From Candidatus Woesearchaeota archaeon (GTDB taxonomy: Archaea > Nanobdellota > Nanobdellia > Woesearchaeales > JASKKU01): a DNA stretch of 42,974 bases. Under the pieces are notes generated by a model that ran no database searches, had not been told where the DNA came from, and saw nothing but the letters and a program-made list of their open reading frames with translations. The translations under genes and the position numbers were made by a program. The stretch lies in contig JASKKU010000004.1 of assembly GCA_030154045.1 (NCBI GenBank), forward strand, positions 1 to 42,974, written 5' to 3'. How positions within the stretch are numbered: position 1 is the stretch's first letter; each line of letters opens with the position of its first letter. This document shows, piece after piece, positions 1-7,284 of this stretch.

Positions 1-24
1 TTTTTAAAATTAAAATTTTATTTC

Positions 25-417
25 TTACTTTTTAGGTTTTTTGAACTTCTTGGTTACTAAGATCTCATAACCACAATTGTCACAAGTTACAACTAAAGTA
101 GGAACACCCTGCTTCATTTTTCGTTTGAAAGGTTGTTGTTTCTCTCCTTTATGCTTGCAGCTTGGACAGGTATACCTAACATTTGCAATCAAATCAGCTT
201 CATACTCTTTTGGGCTCATTGTGAAACCGCAGTTTGGACAAACGTAATCTGCTTTTTTAATAGGTCTGCCAGTTTTGCTCTTTGGTTTTGACATTACTGC
301 TCCGCACTTAGGACATTTCTTTTTGAAGACCCAGACAGTAACCTCTCCGCCATTCTCCAACTCTCGGTCAGTATAATAGAAAACCTCATCCATACTCTCT
401 GGAAATTTTAAAGCCAT
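25..417 (-). CDS. Double zinc-ribbon protein, function unknown
   Basis: A 130-residue protein with four CxxC pairs, at Cys35/38, Cys60/63, Cys84/87 and Cys112/115. They fit two successive zinc ribbons, and the second is followed by a basic tail (KKFKKPKK). Such ribbons usually bind nucleic acid or the transcription or translation machinery, but I do not recognise the family. The ATG follows a GGTGAG ribosome binding site by a few bases. The gene is divergent from adk, and the 82 bases between them hold AT-rich boxes facing both ways (about 449-478). The four clean Cys pairs make it a real gene; the role is open. Confidence 0.85.
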   Translation of the reverse strand: MALKFPESMDEVFYYTDRELENGGEVTVWVFKKKCPKCGAVMSKPKSKTGRPIKKADYVCPNCGFTMSPKEYEADLIANVRYTCPSCKHKGEKQQPFKRKMKQGVPTLVVTCDNCGYEILVTKKFKKPKK

Positions 418-468
418 ACTCTCACCAGGTTATTTGGATTTAGCCGAATTTAAAAAATTTTTTAAAAT

Positions 469-493
469 CTCTTATAAGCAATTATAGCAGGTG
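469..493 (+). promoter_or_regulatory. adk promoter and ribosome binding site
   Basis: A TATA-like box (CTTATAAGC, about 470-478) lies 22-30 bases before the adk ATG at 500, and AGGTGA at 488-493 is a ribosome binding site. Because the two are so close, a transcript from this box could lose part of the ribosome binding site, so the exact start of transcription is uncertain. Confidence 0.4.
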
Positions 494-499
494 AACTAA

Positions 500-1114
500 A
501 TGAAGATCGTTTTGTTAGGTCCTCCTGGAAGTGGTAAAGGAACTCAAGCAAAGATCCTATCGGAAAAACTTGGTTTGAAACACATCTCAACAGGAGACCT
601 TTTAAGAGAAGAAACAAAAAAAGAGACCCCTTTAAGTAAAAAGATTAAAGAGATCTTGGATGAAGGAAAACTTATCTCAGATGAGTTTGTTTTCGAGATT
701 CTTAAACAGAACCTTCCTTCAGACAATTACATCTTAGATGGGCTCCCAAGAACAGTTTCTCAAGCCAAGATGTTAGATGACATGGTAAAAATTGATTTCA
801 TTTTTCTGATTGATGTGGAAGATGAGTTTATTGTGGAAAGAATTGTTAACAGGAGGATGTGTCCGAAATGTGGCAGGATTTACAACTTGAAAACCAATAA
901 GCCTAAGAATGATACTTTGTGTGATGTTTGTAGTGTTCCATTAATCCAAAGGGATGATGATAATGAGGAGGTCGTGAGAAAAAGATTAAGTGAATATCAT
1001 AACCAAACAGAGCCTGTTTTGGATTATTATTCTAGTAGATTGATACGAATTGATGGAGAAAAACCAATAGAGGAAGTAACCCAACAGATTTTATCAAAGA
1101 TCAATAGGCTTTAA
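500..1114 (+). CDS. adk: Adenylate kinase, zinc-LID type
   Basis: Catalyses ATP + AMP = 2 ADP in the cytoplasm. The P-loop GPPGSGKGTQ is at residues 7-16, the AMP-binding DGLPRT at 80-85, and the LID domain carries four cysteines (121, 124, 141, 144) as in zinc-binding bacterial enzymes. The 204-residue length fits the bacterial-type family, slightly shortened, and not the trimeric archaeal AdkA of methanogens and Sulfolobus. In many archaea adk follows secY after L15; here it stands alone, far from the ribosomal operon. AGGTGA precedes the ATG. Identification is secure. Confidence 0.97.
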   Translation: MKIVLLGPPGSGKGTQAKILSEKLGLKHISTGDLLREETKKETPLSKKIKEILDEGKLISDEFVFEILKQNLPSDNYILDGLPRTVSQAKMLDDMVKIDFIFLIDVEDEFIVERIVNRRMCPKCGRIYNLKTNKPKNDTLCDVCSVPLIQRDDDNEEVVRKRLSEYHNQTEPVLDYYSSRLIRIDGEKPIEEVTQQILSKINRL

Positions 1115-1185
1115 GCTAGTTTTGAAGTAGTGTTTTATTGTTAAAATTTAAATTAATAAAGAAATGATAAAAAGAGGTGAGATTC

Positions 1186-1410
1186 TTAAAGATATTCTTG
1201 AAGAAGATAGTTCATAAAGATTAATCTGTAATTACGATCCTCCATTAATTTATTTTTTAATTCATCTTCTGTTTCAGTTAAATGGATTAAAAAAATTCTC
1301 CAATCCCCTTCGGTAGCTCTGTAGTCTTTAATTAGCGCAAATTTTTCTTGATCCAGTGTTGGAACTCTCAACCGATAGATTCCTAGCTGTCTAACACCAG
1401 GATTAATCAT
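1186..1410 (-). CDS. Small hypothetical protein
   Basis: A 74-residue charged protein with no recognised family, no cysteines and no membrane segment. The composition (many Leu, Glu, Arg and Tyr) looks like a folded protein. On the minus strand a TATA-like box (TTTATATAAA, about 1443-1453) lies 33-43 bases upstream of the ATG, consistent with a very short leader. It is divergent from the next gene. Real but unidentified; small size keeps confidence moderate. Confidence 0.55.
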   Translation of the reverse strand: MINPGVRQLGIYRLRVPTLDQEKFALIKDYRATEGDWRIFLIHLTETEDELKNKLMEDRNYRLIFMNYLLQEYL

Positions 1411-1515
1411 TCCGAAATTCCAAGGGCTATTTTAATGCCATATTTTATATAAACAAATACGTTAATAGCACTACTTTTAGAAATCTTTTTAAACAAAATG
1501 TGTTACTACTTAATT

Positions 1516-1737
1516 ATGAAAAAAGATTATTTGTCAAATAAAAAGGAAAGTGAAAAGTATTCTTATTCATTAAATGAGTTTTATCACTTATTTAAAACTG
1601 AAACTTCTATGCAACACAAAGTAGTAAGTCTTTTAGAAAAGATGATTATGGGTCTTTCTTATATTACAAAGAATTCTTATAAACAAACTCTTTGGCCAGA
1701 GGATGTTAAACAGTTAGAGAAGAAATATAAAGTTTAG
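1516..1737 (+). CDS. Small hypothetical protein
   Basis: A 73-residue, Lys- and Tyr-rich protein of no recognised family. An upstream ATG at 1498 is in frame, but I prefer 1516 because the TATA-like box CTTTTTAAAC (1484-1493) lies about 27 bases before it, the spacing seen for leaderless genes elsewhere in this window; it is too close to 1498. The C-terminal part (LWPEDVKQLEKKYKV) looks helical. It sits among several short unknown genes between adk and truD. Confidence 0.5.
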   Translation: MKKDYLSNKKESEKYSYSLNEFYHLFKTETSMQHKVVSLLEKMIMGLSYITKNSYKQTLWPEDVKQLEKKYKV

Positions 1738-1801
1738 TCTTTTAATTTACATTCTTTAAAACCGAAAACTTTATTTATTACTTGATACAAAAAATCAGCA
1801 G

Positions 1802-2305
1802 ATGAAAATTCTTGAGCGTGAAGAGTACATTAACATATTGCAACAAGACTCAAACAAATCGCCTATAGATTCTCTTGAAGAAAAAATAAAAAGAGCGTTT
1901 GATTCTAGGTTAAATGATAAAAGAGGCGAACCTGCAGTCCTTCACAGAAATTATACTGATCGCTTTTTTATAGAACATAATGAGATTAACTTCAAGTGCG
2001 ACCTTCTGTATTATGATTCAAAGATTCACACCTTGTATGTATTTAAAACTTTATCTGAGAACACTAAAATTAATAAACAGCGAGCAAGAGACGAGCTTAA
2101 TGTTTGGACGCAGTATCCTATTAACCTATTTGAATTTGCAGTTAGAGAAGGTTATTTAGTTTACAACGAAGATGGTAAACTCCGGGGAGAACTCGTTTTT
2201 ACAATCTCGGATTCCCGTTTTTATCGCAAGTATATTTTTGATAAAAATTCTGAAGGGATACTAAACAATTATCAGAACTTCTTTAGAAAAGTTCTAAACC
2301 TTTGA
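1802..2305 (+). CDS. Hypothetical protein, weakly nuclease-like pattern
   Basis: A 167-residue soluble protein of unknown family. Residues 45-110 contain a strand-rich stretch with CDLLYYD followed by YVFKTL and then a basic helix (NKQRARDEL). This loosely resembles the D-x(n)-ExK layout of PD-(D/E)XK nucleases, but the expected acidic residue of the ExK pair is missing, so this is only a hint. A TATA-like TTTATTTAT (about 1771-1779) lies near 27 bases before the ATG and no ribosome binding site is visible, which suggests a leaderless mRNA. Confidence 0.65.
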   Translation: MKILEREEYINILQQDSNKSPIDSLEEKIKRAFDSRLNDKRGEPAVLHRNYTDRFFIEHNEINFKCDLLYYDSKIHTLYVFKTLSENTKINKQRARDELNVWTQYPINLFEFAVREGYLVYNEDGKLRGELVFTISDSRFYRKYIFDKNSEGILNNYQNFFRKVLNL

Positions 2306-2310
2306 AACCC

Positions 2311-2340
2311 ATTGGACATTTATGCGCACAGCCTTTATAT
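2311..2340 (+). promoter_or_regulatory. Upstream element and TATA box, shared with 17250
   Basis: ATTGGACAT at 2311-2319 begins exactly 53 bases before the ATG at 2364, and a TATA-like TTTATAT (2334-2340) begins 30 bases before it. The same nonamer, preceded by CC or GCC, begins exactly 53 bases before the ATG of the nuclease-like gene at 17303, which also has its TATA box at -30. Position just upstream of TATA fits an activator or B-recognition-region site. Confidence 0.4.
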
Positions 2341-2363
2341 TTCCGCTTTCTAACTTAACTTGT

Positions 2364-2648
2364 ATGAACGAAAAAATTTGCCCCAATTGTTTGGAAATTT
2401 ATGATACTGCTGAATTATTCTGCCCAAAATGTAATGAAAGTTTAGAAAATTATTTTGAATATTTTCAAGTTTTGGAATCTAAGTTGAAACAGGAATTAAA
2501 GAACAAACCTTTATCAAAAAAAGAGTTAAAGCGAACTTTAGAATACTACCGTTCCTTAAGAAACGATTTTAAGCAGCTTAGTAACAAACAGTTTGTTATA
2601 CGTACTTTTCAGAGACTCATTGACAAGATAGAGAAAGCAATTTATTAA
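2364..2648 (+). CDS. Zinc-ribbon protein with helical C-terminus
   Basis: A 94-residue protein. The N-terminus carries a short zinc ribbon (CPNC at 6-9, CPKC at 20-23), followed by a long charged helical region that may form a coiled coil. An in-frame start 14 codons upstream exists, but 2364 is preferred: the TATA box at 2334-2340 fits a leaderless start there, and the ribbon begins immediately. Its end overlaps the end of truD on the opposite strand by 4 bases. The family is not recognised; this layout is common in small archaeal adaptor proteins. Confidence 0.7.
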   Translation: MNEKICPNCLEIYDTAELFCPKCNESLENYFEYFQVLESKLKQELKNKPLSKKELKRTLEYYRSLRNDFKQLSNKQFVIRTFQRLIDKIEKAIY

Positions 2649-3676
2649 ATCAAATCAACAAACAAATCTTTGATAACCATTGTTGCGTACGAACCAGGAG
2701 GCAATTCGAAGCTAAGTTTTATTTTTTTCTTGCCTTTGTTTAATTCATCAGCCGTTTCTTCCAGCACTTTAAAGTTCTCAACTTTTATGAATGCATCCCT
2801 TGGCATGGCTTCGTTGGAGATCTCTGGTATGGATTTAATAATGAAACTTCTATCAGTAATGTTTTCTTCTCTTAAAATCTCATCGTAAATTTGCTTAATT
2901 TCTTGTTTATAGATTACAATGTCATTTATCTCCTCATCTAATCCAAACCCTGGAATTGGAACCTTTAAATCGTTTTTTATCTTGCTTATATTTTTATTCT
3001 TAATAAACACAAAACCAAGCTTTTCAATAACATTATCTTCTTCAATTGACTTAATCAATCTCATTAAAACCTGATTAAAGATATAACTTCCATAAGCGCT
3101 CAAAAAGAACCTGATCTGATACTTTGTGAACTTCTCTCTTATTTCATTAAAATCTGAAATTTTCATTGCATTAATTAATTCTCCAAAATTTCCTGTAATG
3201 ATTGCTTTTCCCAACTTCAAGGCATTAAGATCCCGTCCAAACCTCTGTGAATCATAGTAGTTTGGAATTTTGCTAGGTTCTCTTTTGAGTTCAAAAGATG
3301 CCGGCAAGTCTCTTACAGTTATAGTAAACCTATTACCTTTAGCAAATCCAATAGAAACAGGCCTTTTACCTCTTCCCGCAAACCAAATCTCTATTTCATC
3401 ATCTTTGTAAACCAAGCCATTCTCATCACTTTTCAGCTTGCCTTTCACAGAAAAGATCTGTTTAGTTATCGCTTTCTTATCCTTAATGCCGGAAAACGAG
3501 ATTTCCTTAATTTTTTTTCTTGTAATCTTAGAGACCTTCTTAATTGCTTTTTGTTGTTCTATGTTTTTTTTGATTAACCAGTAATAGTAATGAATCCCGA
3601 AACCATTATCTTTTAAGAAGTAATCATAAGGAATCTCTTCAACAATGAAATCTTCAGGCAACTCCTTGATTTTCAT
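2645..3676 (-). CDS. truD: tRNA pseudouridine synthase TruD
   Basis: TruD-family pseudouridine synthase. In bacteria TruD makes pseudouridine-13 in tRNA; archaeal and eukaryal relatives (Pus7 type) also modify position 35. The catalytic motif GIKDKKAITKQ is at residues 63-73 with Asp66 as the expected nucleophile. The N-terminal KELPEDFIVEEI is the typical TruD opening. The 343-residue length is a little short for archaeal members. No ribosome binding site is visible; the ATG lies about 27 bases from a palindromic TATA box (3699-3706), which suggests a leaderless mRNA. Convergent with the zinc-ribbon gene. Confidence 0.95.
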   Translation of the reverse strand: MKIKELPEDFIVEEIPYDYFLKDNGFGIHYYYWLIKKNIEQQKAIKKVSKITRKKIKEISFSGIKDKKAITKQIFSVKGKLKSDENGLVYKDDEIEIWFAGRGKRPVSIGFAKGNRFTITVRDLPASFELKREPSKIPNYYDSQRFGRDLNALKLGKAIITGNFGELINAMKISDFNEIREKFTKYQIRFFLSAYGSYIFNQVLMRLIKSIEEDNVIEKLGFVFIKNKNISKIKNDLKVPIPGFGLDEEINDIVIYKQEIKQIYDEILREENITDRSFIIKSIPEISNEAMPRDAFIKVENFKVLEETADELNKGKKKIKLSFELPPGSYATMVIKDLFVDLI

Positions 3677-3698
3677 CAGCTTAAAGAAATTAGTTAAA

Positions 3699-3706
3699 TT
3701 TATAAA
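3699..3706. promoter_or_regulatory. Palindromic TATA box between truD and tRNA-Leu
   Basis: TTTATAAA is a perfect palindrome. Its centre is 26-27 bases from the truD ATG on the minus strand and 31-32 bases from the first base of tRNA-Leu on the plus strand. Both distances fit an archaeal TATA box, so one box could serve both directions. Confidence 0.5.
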
Positions 3707-3733
3707 TAGTTCTCTTTTTCAATCCTTCATAAA

Positions 3734-3819
3734 GTGGGGGTGCCGGAGCCTGGCCAAACGGGCAGGACTTAAGATCCTGTGGCAAAGCGCCTGCGCGGGT
3801 TCGAATCCCGTCCCCCACA
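3734..3819 (+). tRNA. tRNA-Leu (anticodon TAA)
   Basis: Complete class II tRNA of 86 bases. Acceptor strands GTGGGGG (3734-3740) and CCCCCAC (3812-3818) pair perfectly, with discriminator A at 3819. The anticodon stem CAGGA/TCCTG encloses the loop CTTAAGA, with anticodon TAA at 3770-3772. A long variable arm is present and the T arm reads GGGTTCGAATCCC. CCA is not encoded and no intron is seen. Confidence 0.97.
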
Positions 3820-3874
3820 TTTTTAAGCAAAACTTTTTAAATGCTTCTTTAATCCCATAAGCTAGGTGAATCTG

Positions 3875-4183
3875 ATGAAGATACCAAAGAAGATAAAGAG
3901 ATATTGTCCGCATTGTAAAACTCACGTTGAAATGACCGTAAGGAGTGCCAAGAGAAGAGACCGAAGTTCTCTAAAGAGAGGTTCTAAGCAGAGAGCTATG
4001 GCTCGAGGACTTAACAGAGGAGCCGGAAACCACGGCAGGTATTCTAAAGGTGCGCTATCAAGTTGGAAGAGGTACAACAAGAAAAAATCCAAGAAAACTG
4101 ATTTAAGGTTTACCTGTCCAAATTGTGGTAAGACTATTGCTCAATCAGAAGGTAAAAGAGCTAAGAGAATCGAGTTCGTATGA
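3875..4183 (+). CDS. rpl44e: Large-subunit ribosomal protein L44e
   Basis: Ribosomal protein eL44, 102 residues, of the 50S subunit near the E site. CPHC at 11-14 and CPNC at 81-84 form the zinc site, with a very basic Gly/Arg-rich middle. I start at ATG 3875 because AGGTGA lies just upstream; the in-frame GTG at 3866 is part of that ribosome binding site. A TATA-like box (CTTTTTAAATG, about 3831-3841) lies between tRNA-Leu and the gene. First gene of the conserved archaeal operon L44e-S27e-aIF2alpha-Nop10-PAC2. Confidence 0.95.
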   Translation: MKIPKKIKRYCPHCKTHVEMTVRSAKRRDRSSLKRGSKQRAMARGLNRGAGNHGRYSKGALSSWKRYNKKKSKKTDLRFTCPNCGKTIAQSEGKRAKRIEFV

Positions 4184-4192
4184 GGTGTAAAA

Positions 4193-4372
4193 ATGTTAAG
4201 AGAACCAAAAAGCTTTTTTGTTAAGGTCAGATGTAACAAATGCAAGAATGAACAGATTATCTTTTCCCATCCTTCAACTGAGGTTAAATGTTTAGTTTGT
4301 GGAGAGGTTTTAGCTTTGCCTACTGGCGGAAAAGCCACAATTAACGCCCAAGTGCTGGAGACACTTAAATAA
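4193..4372 (+). CDS. rps27e: Small-subunit ribosomal protein S27e
   Basis: A 59-residue protein translated from ATG 4193 to TAA 4370-4372. It matches archaeal eS27: [12 protein letters not shown] near the N-terminus, a zinc ribbon at Cys14/17 and Cys33/36 (CNKC, CLVC), then LALPTGGKA. It begins 9 bases after L44e, with GAGGTG overlapping the previous stop as ribosome binding site, and is followed closely by aIF2-alpha. This is the expected operon partner. Confidence 0.95.
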   Translation: MLREPKSFFVKVRCNKCKNEQIIFSHPSTEVKCLVCGEVLALPTGGKATINAQVLETLK

Positions 4373-4380
4373 AGAGTATC

Positions 4381-5184
4381 ATGAGTGAAATAAATCTGCT
4401 TTTCAGGAAAAATGGACATCCTCATGAGGATGAGTTCGTTCTTTGTGAAGTTGAAAGTATATCTAGGAATTCGGTTTTCGTTTCTTTAATTGAATACGAA
4501 GGTTATCGAGGGATTATCCCTATTTATGAAATTGCTCCTGGAAGAATCAGAAACATACGTAAGTATGTAAAGGAAGGCAAGGTTATCGTATGCAAGGTTC
4601 TTAATGTTGACCCGTTAAGAAAGCATGTTACTGTTTCTTTAAGAAGAGTTTCTGAACGAGAAACAAAGAACAAGATTTCTTGGTTGAAACAGGAGCAGGA
4701 TGCTGAAAAAGTCCTTGAAGTAGTTTCTCAAAGAACTGGTTATGATTTAAAAGAACTTTTTGTTAGTCTTACAAGGGCTTTGCCAAAGAACTACGAGAAC
4801 CTATTTGATTTCTTTCAAGATATCTCTGCAGGAGATGCCAAGATTAAAACCGATTTGCCAAAAGATATTGAACAAGAGGTTGTTAAGACCATTAAAGAAA
4901 GAATCAAGCCAAAAGAAGTTATTATGTCTGCAGACTTCACCGTAACTTCAACTTTGCCAGATGGCTTGGAAGTAATACGAAGTTTGTTCACAACTTTAAA
5001 ATCAAAGTATTCTAAGGAAAACGCGCATTTTCAGTATAGCGGTGGTGGAAAGTATACTGTGAGAATAACAACTAAAGATGTTAAACATGCGGATTCTATT
5101 CTGAAGAACATCTTTTCAGATATCGAAACAATAGTGGGAAATAAAGCTAGTTTTGCATTCCTTTCAAAAACAGTTAAAAAATGA
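4381..5184 (+). CDS. eif2a: Translation initiation factor aIF2 subunit alpha
   Basis: The 267-residue alpha subunit of the heterotrimer that brings initiator Met-tRNA to the small ribosomal subunit. Residues about 10-90 form the S1/OB domain (GYRGIIPIYEIAPGRIRNI followed by VIVCKVLNVDPLRKHVTVSLRRV). A helical domain follows, then a C-terminal alpha-beta domain. Length is normal for archaea. Its stop overlaps the start of nop10 (ATGA), implying translational coupling. Confidence 0.96.
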   Translation: MSEINLLFRKNGHPHEDEFVLCEVESISRNSVFVSLIEYEGYRGIIPIYEIAPGRIRNIRKYVKEGKVIVCKVLNVDPLRKHVTVSLRRVSERETKNKISWLKQEQDAEKVLEVVSQRTGYDLKELFVSLTRALPKNYENLFDFFQDISAGDAKIKTDLPKDIEQEVVKTIKERIKPKEVIMSADFTVTSTLPDGLEVIRSLFTTLKSKYSKENAHFQYSGGGKYTVRITTKDVKHADSILKNIFSDIETIVGNKASFAFLSKTVKK

Positions 5185-5357
5185 ATCATATTCTTAGATG
5201 TCCAAAGTGTAAGGAATACACTTTGCAAGAGATATGTAGTTTATGTAATGTTGAAACTATTAGACCTATTCCTCCAAAGTACTCTCCTGAAGACAAGTAC
5301 GGCCATTACAGAAGGTTAGCAAAATTTGAAGAGCGAAAACAAAAAGGATTAATTTAA
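5181..5357 (+). CDS. nop10: H/ACA RNP protein Nop10
   Basis: A 58-residue protein read from ATG 5181 to TAA 5355-5357. Nop10 is a core subunit of H/ACA ribonucleoproteins, which guide pseudouridylation of RNA together with Cbf5, L7Ae and Gar1. The N-terminal zinc ribbon (Cys7/10 and Cys19/22) is followed by the linker PIPPKYSPEDKYGHYRR, which is characteristic of the family. It overlaps aIF2-alpha by 4 bases and precedes the PAC2-family gene, as in many archaea. Confidence 0.96.
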   Translation: MNHILRCPKCKEYTLQEICSLCNVETIRPIPPKYSPEDKYGHYRRLAKFEERKQKGLI

Positions 5358-5379
5358 TTTTAACCTATAAGGTCTTAAA

Positions 5380-6114
5380 ATGGTAAGTTTCTTTAAGAAG
5401 AGGAAGGTAATTGCATTGCAAGGCTTTCCAGGAATTGGCAATGTTGGAAAACTTCTGATTGATTATCTTGTTAGATTTTACAAACCAGAAAAAGTCAAGA
5501 AAATAACTAGCAATTATTTGCCAAACATTGTTTTTGTTAGGGAACAAAACCTCATTGAGCCACCACAGATAATCCTTTACAAGAAATCATTAAAAGACCT
5601 TGACCTCCTTCTTCTTTCAGGAAATGTTCAACCAAATGATGATTATAGTGCTTATGTAATATCTGACCTTATTTCTAAGGAGCTAGCCAAAGAGAATGTT
5701 TCTCAACTCATAGCTTTTGGCGGTATAGGCCTGCCAGTTGAACCAGAAAACCCTAAACTGTTTATTGCAGGCACTGATAAACAATTAGTTGAGGCTATCA
5801 AGAAAAAGTATAAATTAAAGGATTCTTTTGGAATAGTTACTCATATCTCAGGCTTGGCAGGCTTAGTCCCGCTCTCATGTGAAAAAAGAGGCATAAGTTC
5901 TATAATAATCATAGCAGAAACCTTTGCCAATCCATTTTATCTTGGGATTCCTAGTACAAGAGCCGCACTTAAATTTGTTAAGAAGTATTTGAACTTGGAA
6001 GTCAATGTCTCTAAGTTTGATAAAGAATTCACTATTAAAACAAAGAAAAAAATTAAAGCAAAGACTGAGCAGACCCCATTAAATGAGGTCAATGATTTAA
6101 GCTATATTGGTTAA
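5380..6114 (+). CDS. PAC2-family (proteasome assembly chaperone-like) protein
   Basis: A 244-residue protein of the PAC2/DUF75 superfamily. Recognisable features are GFPGIGNVGKLLIDYLV near the N-terminus, then a Rossmann-like alternation (LDLLLLSGNVQP, LIAFGGIG) and FGIVTHISGLAGLVP. Archaeal relatives include the proteasome assembly chaperones PbaA and PbaB, but members in this operon position are usually annotated only as PAC2 family. It follows nop10 by 22 bases. The Lys-rich C-terminus is weakly conserved. Family is confident, substrate unknown. Confidence 0.9.
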   Translation: MVSFFKKRKVIALQGFPGIGNVGKLLIDYLVRFYKPEKVKKITSNYLPNIVFVREQNLIEPPQIILYKKSLKDLDLLLLSGNVQPNDDYSAYVISDLISKELAKENVSQLIAFGGIGLPVEPENPKLFIAGTDKQLVEAIKKKYKLKDSFGIVTHISGLAGLVPLSCEKRGISSIIIIAETFANPFYLGIPSTRAALKFVKKYLNLEVNVSKFDKEFTIKTKKKIKAKTEQTPLNEVNDLSYIG

Positions 6115-6128
6115 CCTAAATCAAATAT

Positions 6129-6136
6129 TTTATAAA
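6129..6136 (+). promoter_or_regulatory. TATA box of the OapABC/ArvABC operon
   Basis: TTTATAAA lies 62-69 bases before the GTPase ATG at 6198. A transcript starting about 26 bases downstream would have a leader of roughly 40 bases that includes the AAAGGTG ribosome binding site before the ATG. Confidence 0.45.
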
Positions 6137-6197
6137 TAAAACTATTTTTATTAAGTTCATAGATCTAGATTTCGATAATTCAAAAAAGGTGTTAATA

Positions 6198-6830
6198 ATG
6201 TTTGATGGCATAAAATCAGTGTTCAGAAGACTTTTTTCAAAGATTTTTAAACGAAAAAAGAGTATGAAGTTAGGTTTGTATGGTCCTCCTAACGGCGGAA
6301 AGACAACTTTGGCTAATCGAATTTGTTTAGATTGGTTGGGAGAAGAGATGGGTGTTGTTTCTAATATTCCACACGAAACTAGAGAAATAAATGTTAAAGA
6401 ACAGATTACCGCAAAATACGAGGATAAAGAACTCACTTTTAATTTGGTTGATACTCCAGGAATTGCTACAAAGATTGATTATGAAGACTTTGTTAAAGCA
6501 GGCTTAGACGAAGAAACCGCTAAGGAACGAGCAAAAGAAGCCACTCAAGGTATTATTGATGCTATAAAATGGTTAGATGATATGGACATTGTTATAGTAG
6601 TTCTTGATTCTACTAAGGACCCAATGAACCAAGTTAATATAACCATTTTGGGCAATTTACAAGCAAGAGGGATTCCTGTAATAATTGCAGCAAACAAGAT
6701 TGATTTGAAGAAGTCTAATGTTAAGAGAATCGAGAAGGTTTTTCCACAGTACAAAATCGTTGGAATATCTGCAAAGTATGGCAAGAATATGGATGAACTT
6801 TACAAAGCTTTGTTCGAGATGGTGAAATAA
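6198..6830 (+). CDS. oapA: Era/Ras-like GTPase OapA (ArvA)
   Basis: A 210-residue GTPase. P-loop GPPNGGKT at 29-36, a candidate switch I threonine (Thr61), DTPG at 85-88, NKID at 166-169 and SAK at 191-193. The first 22 residues (IKSVFRRLFSKIFKRKK) form a strongly basic amphipathic helix that could lie on the membrane. Followed by DUF2073 and a zinc-ribbon gene, it matches the haloarchaeal OapA-OapB-OapC set; to my knowledge the GTPase there, also called ArvA, drives extracellular vesicle formation. ATG 6198 is chosen over GTG 6189, which lies in the ribosome binding site. The vesicle role here is inferred. Confidence 0.88.
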   Translation: MFDGIKSVFRRLFSKIFKRKKSMKLGLYGPPNGGKTTLANRICLDWLGEEMGVVSNIPHETREINVKEQITAKYEDKELTFNLVDTPGIATKIDYEDFVKAGLDEETAKERAKEATQGIIDAIKWLDDMDIVIVVLDSTKDPMNQVNITILGNLQARGIPVIIAANKIDLKKSNVKRIEKVFPQYKIVGISAKYGKNMDELYKALFEMVK

Positions 6831-6831
6831 A

Positions 6832-7266
6832 ATGATATCTTTAGAATTTATTCCACATTACAAACTTTCAGGACTTGATGCAGAAGAAAAGATTAAACTT
6901 ATTTTGAAATCTGTTAAACAGAACAGGATTGTACTAATCCAAGGAAGACTTAACAGGGAAGAGGAAGCAGAACTAATTAAGCAAACTATGAAAAGCATAA
7001 ATGACAACTTTACAGGCATTGAGCCAGCCATATTTTATCCAGAAATTAAAAAAGAAGGTTCAATCTTAACATATCTAAGAGAAAAACTAATTAACTTGTT
7101 TTTGGCAGACAGACAAGGTTTAACTTTGATTGGACCTGCTAGCATAGTTAAAGAGATAAGACAAGATCCTGATAAACTGCAGTTATATATTGATTTAGAG
7201 CTTAAGAAGTCTAAGTCCAAGAAATCTAAATCTAGTAACTTATCTAAAAAATCTAAAAGAAAATAA
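6832..7266 (+). CDS. oapB: DUF2073 protein OapB (ArvB)
   Basis: A 144-residue protein resembling DUF2073: an N-terminal SLEFIPHYKLSGLDAEEKIKLIL, a strand VLIQGRLNREEEAELI, and GLTLIGPA followed by an Ile/Lys-rich end. It starts 1 base after the GTPase stop, so the pair is tightly coupled. The last 25 residues are almost only Ser, Lys and Asn, a positively charged tail. The biochemical activity of the family is unknown; in haloarchaea it is encoded with a vesicle-forming GTPase. Confidence 0.85.
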   Translation: MISLEFIPHYKLSGLDAEEKIKLILKSVKQNRIVLIQGRLNREEEAELIKQTMKSINDNFTGIEPAIFYPEIKKEGSILTYLREKLINLFLADRQGLTLIGPASIVKEIRQDPDKLQLYIDLELKKSKSKKSKSSNLSKKSKRK

Positions 7267-7284
7267 ACCCTGAGAGAGTGTAAA

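Noticed and set aside
1498-1515. Upstream ATG for the small gene at 1516
   Set aside because: It lies only 5 bases after the likely TATA box, too close for the start codon to be on the transcript.
3645-3925. Open frames on both strands over tRNA-Leu
   Set aside because: They cover the tRNA and the L44e start and translate to sequence without domain signature.
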